In this document: positions 5,987 to 7,689 of the stretch, one piece after another
How positions within the stretch are numbered: the first letter of the stretch is position 1
Layout of the letters: each line of letters begins with the position of its first letter
Source: JBEEMU01 sp043778315
GTDB taxonomy: Bacteria > Bacteroidota > Bacteroidia > Chitinophagales > Saprospiraceae
NCBI GenBank assembly: GCA_043778315.1
Contig: JAYWGJ010000135.1
Span: 1 to 7,689, forward strand
Length of the DNA stretch: 7,689 nt
Direction: 5' to 3'
Position numbers and translations under genes: made by a program
The notes under the pieces: generated by a model
What the model saw: only the letters and a program-made list of their open reading frames with translations
The model's database searches: none
Told to the model about the DNA's origin: nothing

Positions 5987-7366
5987 ATGAAATATTCTTC
6001 TTTGCTTACCGCAACACTGCTGCTCGCGGCGGCTTGCACTAAACCCGCCGAGCCGATGCCTACACCTACTCCGCCCGCTCCGAGCGGTGAAACTTTTACG
6101 CAATACGGAACGCCGTTTGCGAGCGTCTGCGACCGACAAGATGCGACTATTTATCAAGTGAATATGCGGACGTTCGGCGTGCAAAGTAATTTTCAGGGCG
6201 TAACGGCGCGGTTAGATTCCATAAAAGCGTTGGGCGTGAACGTGATTTACCTGATGCCGATTCACCCCGTGGGGAGTTTGCGCGGCGTGAACTCGCCGTA
6301 TTGCGTGAAGGATTACCGCGCCGTGAACGCTGAATTTGGGACGCTCGCCGACCTGCGCGCCTTGATAGCAGGCGCGCACAGCCGCAATATGAGTGTGCTA
6401 ATCGATTGGGTGGCTAATCATACGGCGTGGGACAACGCGTGGATTACGGCGCACAAAGACTGGTATTTGCAAGACGGCGCGGGCAATATCGTGATACCGC
6501 CTGGCACGAATTATAACGACGTGGCGCAGCTCAATTTCAACACCGCAGCTATGCGCACCGAGATGATTAATTGTATGAAATACTGGGTTTACACGGCGAA
6601 TATTGACGGCTTTCGGTGCGATTACGCCGACGGTGTCCCGTTCGATTTTTGGCAACAAGCCGTAAGCGAGCTACGCAAAATAAACACGCATGAGCTTCTT
6701 TTGCTCGCCGAAGGCAACCGCAGCAATCACTACGACGCGGGTTTTGACTTCACTTTTGGCTTCAATTTTTTTGGACAAATGAAATCTGTTTTTGCGAATA
6801 ATACAGCCGCAACTTCGCTCAACGCGCTGAATAGCAGCGAATTAGCTGGCGCAACAAATGGACAGCAAGTAGTGCGTTACCTCACTAATCACGACGTGAA
6901 CAGCTCGGACGGTACGCCGCAGCAGCTTTTTGGTGGCGCGAGCGGCGCAAGGTCGGCATTCGTGGTGGCGGCTTGTATGAGGGGCGTTCCGATGATTTAC
7001 AACGGGCAGGAAGTAGGTACGCCGTACCGCCTCAATTTTCCGTTCACGGGTCAGGATATTAACTGGTCGCTGAACCCGTCCGTAACCGCCGACTACAAAA
7101 AAGTACTAGCGTTTAGGAACGGCAGCGCGGCTATCCGTCGCGGCGACCTCACGACTTACAGCACCGCCGATATTTGTGCATTCAGCAAAACAACCGCCGC
7201 CGATACCGCGCTCGTTATCTGCAATTTGCGCAACGGCGCGCGTACTTTTACACTGCCTGCCGCGTTCGCGAACACAACTTTTACGGACGCGATGAGCGGC
7301 ACGCAGGTTACGTTAGGTACGCAAGTGAGTTTGGGCGCGTATGGATTTTTTTGTTTGAAACTTTAA
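5987..7366 (+). CDS. Lipoprotein alpha-amylase-family glycoside hydrolase (GH13)
   Basis: This gene encodes 459 residues with the start taken as ATG at 5987; a TTG three bases upstream would add one residue and is less likely. The N-terminus MKYSSLLTATLLLAAAC is a lipoprotein signal with the acylated Cys at 17. A Pro-rich linker follows (to about 34). The (beta/alpha)8 barrel starts at IYQVNMRTF (55-63) and shows LMPIHPVG (89-96), then SPYCVKDYRAVNAEFGT (103-119). GH13 region I is DWVANH (D140, N144, H145). Region II is GFRCD (R210, nucleophile D212). Region III is LLAEG (acid/base E242). Region IV is TNHD (H302, D303). VAQLN (179-183) corresponds to region V. A short beta-sandwich C-terminal domain ends the protein. 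It should cleave alpha-glucosidic bonds in starch- or glycogen-like glucans or maltodextrins while anchored to a membrane. Exact specificity cannot be read. There is no visible starch-binding module, and the length is ordinary for a single-domain enzyme. The common region II Lys-His after the nucleophile is replaced by YADG. Confidence 0.93.
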   Translation: MKYSSLLTATLLLAAACTKPAEPMPTPTPPAPSGETFTQYGTPFASVCDRQDATIYQVNMRTFGVQSNFQGVTARLDSIKALGVNVIYLMPIHPVGSLRGVNSPYCVKDYRAVNAEFGTLADLRALIAGAHSRNMSVLIDWVANHTAWDNAWITAHKDWYLQDGAGNIVIPPGTNYNDVAQLNFNTAAMRTEMINCMKYWVYTANIDGFRCDYADGVPFDFWQQAVSELRKINTHELLLLAEGNRSNHYDAGFDFTFGFNFFGQMKSVFANNTAATSLNALNSSELAGATNGQQVVRYLTNHDVNSSDGTPQQLFGGASGARSAFVVAACMRGVPMIYNGQEVGTPYRLNFPFTGQDINWSLNPSVTADYKKVLAFRNGSAAIRRGDLTTYSTADICAFSKTTAADTALVICNLRNGARTFTLPAAFANTTFTDAMSGTQVTLGTQVSLGAYGFFCLKL

Positions 7367-7508
7367 GCTGGAAGCGATAAGCTGTAAACTTTTTGACCGT
7401 TTTGTCTTGTTATTTTTTAAGCTGGAAGCTGTAAGCTGTAAACTTTTTGACCGTTAGTGAAGCGATAAACTCTAAGCTGTAAGCGATAAACTTTTTGACC
7501 GTTAGTGA
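7365..7508. repeat. Degenerate heptamer tandem-repeat tract (consensus AAGCTGT), three arrays
   Basis: The sequence falls into 7-base units. Array 1 (7365-7399) is AAGCTGG, AAGCGAT, AAGCTGT, AAACTTT, TTGACCG. Array 2 (7419-7460) is AAGCTGG, AAGCTGT, AAGCTGT, AAACTTT, TTGACCG, TTAGTGA. Array 3 (7460-7508) is AAGCGAT, AAACTCT, AAGCTGT, AAGCGAT, AAACTTT, TTGACCG, TTAGTGA. All three end in AAACTTTTTGACCGTT. The first unit overlaps the TAA stop of the GH13 gene. The tract has no coding frame and looks like an intergenic repeat family that spreads or expands by slippage or recombination. Confidence 0.8.
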
Positions 7509-7524
7509 GACATGATTTTAGGGC

Positions 7525-7565
7525 AAAAAAAGCGTCCTGCTCGGTATCGAACAGGACGCTTTTTT
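7525..7565. terminator. Bidirectional intrinsic terminator
   Basis: AGCGTCCTG (7531-7539) pairs perfectly with CAGGACGCT (7552-7560). The 12-base interior can form a further TCG/CGA stem after one mismatch. The hairpin is flanked by an A-run on the left (7525-7531) and a T-run on the right (7560-7565), so it can terminate transcription in both directions. It lies about 165 bases after the GH13 stop and just beyond the stop of the minus-strand gene at the right edge. Confidence 0.9.
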
Positions 7566-7581
7566 ATCATTATAACTGACA

Positions 7582-7689
7582 TTACGCAGTACAAAAATTT
7601 GGTAAATGAATATTATTTTTTAGGCACTGCTGTTTTAATAACTTAATTTGTTCCCAAGCCGTTTTTAAAGCATGGACTAAAATAGCTCT
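7582..7689 (-). CDS. C-terminal end of an unrecognised protein, start outside window
   Basis: Reading the minus strand from the right edge gives 35 open codons ending in TAA at 7584-7582. The peptide begins RAILVHALKTAWEQIKLLKQ and ends IHLPNFCTA. The first half looks like an amphipathic helix with Leu, Lys and Gln, as at the end of a real protein. The other frames over this stretch are interrupted. The two-way terminator placed 16 bases past the stop supports a convergent gene here. The stretch is more AT-rich than the GH13 gene. I do not recognise the family, and the short length leaves chance as a real alternative. Confidence 0.45.
   Translation of the reverse strand, partial: RAILVHALKTAWEQIKLLKQQCLKNNIHLPNFCTA

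Noticed and set aside
5799..5987. 62-codon plus-strand frame whose TGA overlaps the ATG of the GH13 gene (TGATG)
   Set aside because: The overlap looks like translational coupling. However, the only start is a TTG inside the best -7 promoter match, there is no internal ATG, the composition is like non-coding leader, and the frame crosses the inverted repeat. It is probably chance.
6398..6658. 86-codon minus-strand frame inside the GH13 gene
   Set aside because: It is antisense to catalytic regions I and II of a convincing enzyme, with no independent evidence of coding.
7174..7380. 68-codon plus-strand frame over the end of the GH13 gene
   Set aside because: It is a shadow in another frame of the C-terminal domain of the GH13 enzyme, and its end runs into the heptamer repeats.

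Overview
The window looks like a chromosomal segment of a member of the Bacteroidota. Four things point there. A very long secreted protein built of Cys-paired Ig-like repeats is of the kind normally exported by the type IX secretion system. Its N-terminal domain ends in an HGLPNFIP signature. Promoter-like TAnnTTTG elements occur in the intergenic region. The second gene is a lipoprotein GH13 glycosidase of a type common in that phylum. Genus cannot be decided from the sequence alone.

Layout. Positions 1-5611 are one open reading frame on the minus strand that starts at 5611 and runs off the left edge without a stop (at least 1870 codons). Reading N to C, it encodes a signal peptide, a beta-propeller-like N-terminal domain, a PKD-like domain, a jelly-roll (carbohydrate-binding-like) domain, a cadherin/Big-like domain and one ~90-residue Ig-like domain. 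These are followed by ten tandem ~73-residue Ig-like repeats, three more ~90-residue Ig-like domains and the beginning of a fourth. The C-terminus, where a sorting domain would be expected, lies outside the window. The many short open frames lying over this region on both strands are shadows.

Positions 5612-5986 are an AT-rich divergent intergenic region. It carries candidate promoters for both flanking genes and an imperfect inverted repeat in the leader of the rightward gene. Positions 5987-7366 (+) encode a 459-residue lipoprotein of the alpha-amylase family GH13 with all three catalytic carboxylates. It is followed directly by a degenerate 7-base tandem repeat tract (7365-7508) and by a strong two-way terminator hairpin (7525-7565). 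At the right edge, the minus strand seems to carry the last 35 codons of another gene (stop at 7584-7582), so the terminator would serve two convergent genes.

How the genes may relate. The giant surface or secreted protein and the amylase are divergently transcribed from a shared intergenic region. A carbohydrate link (jelly-roll domain plus glycosidase) is possible, but the sequence does not prove it. Nothing in the window is clearly an undescribed system. The most unusual items are the Ig-like repeat array, the heptamer repeat tract after the amylase, and the hairpin in the amylase leader.
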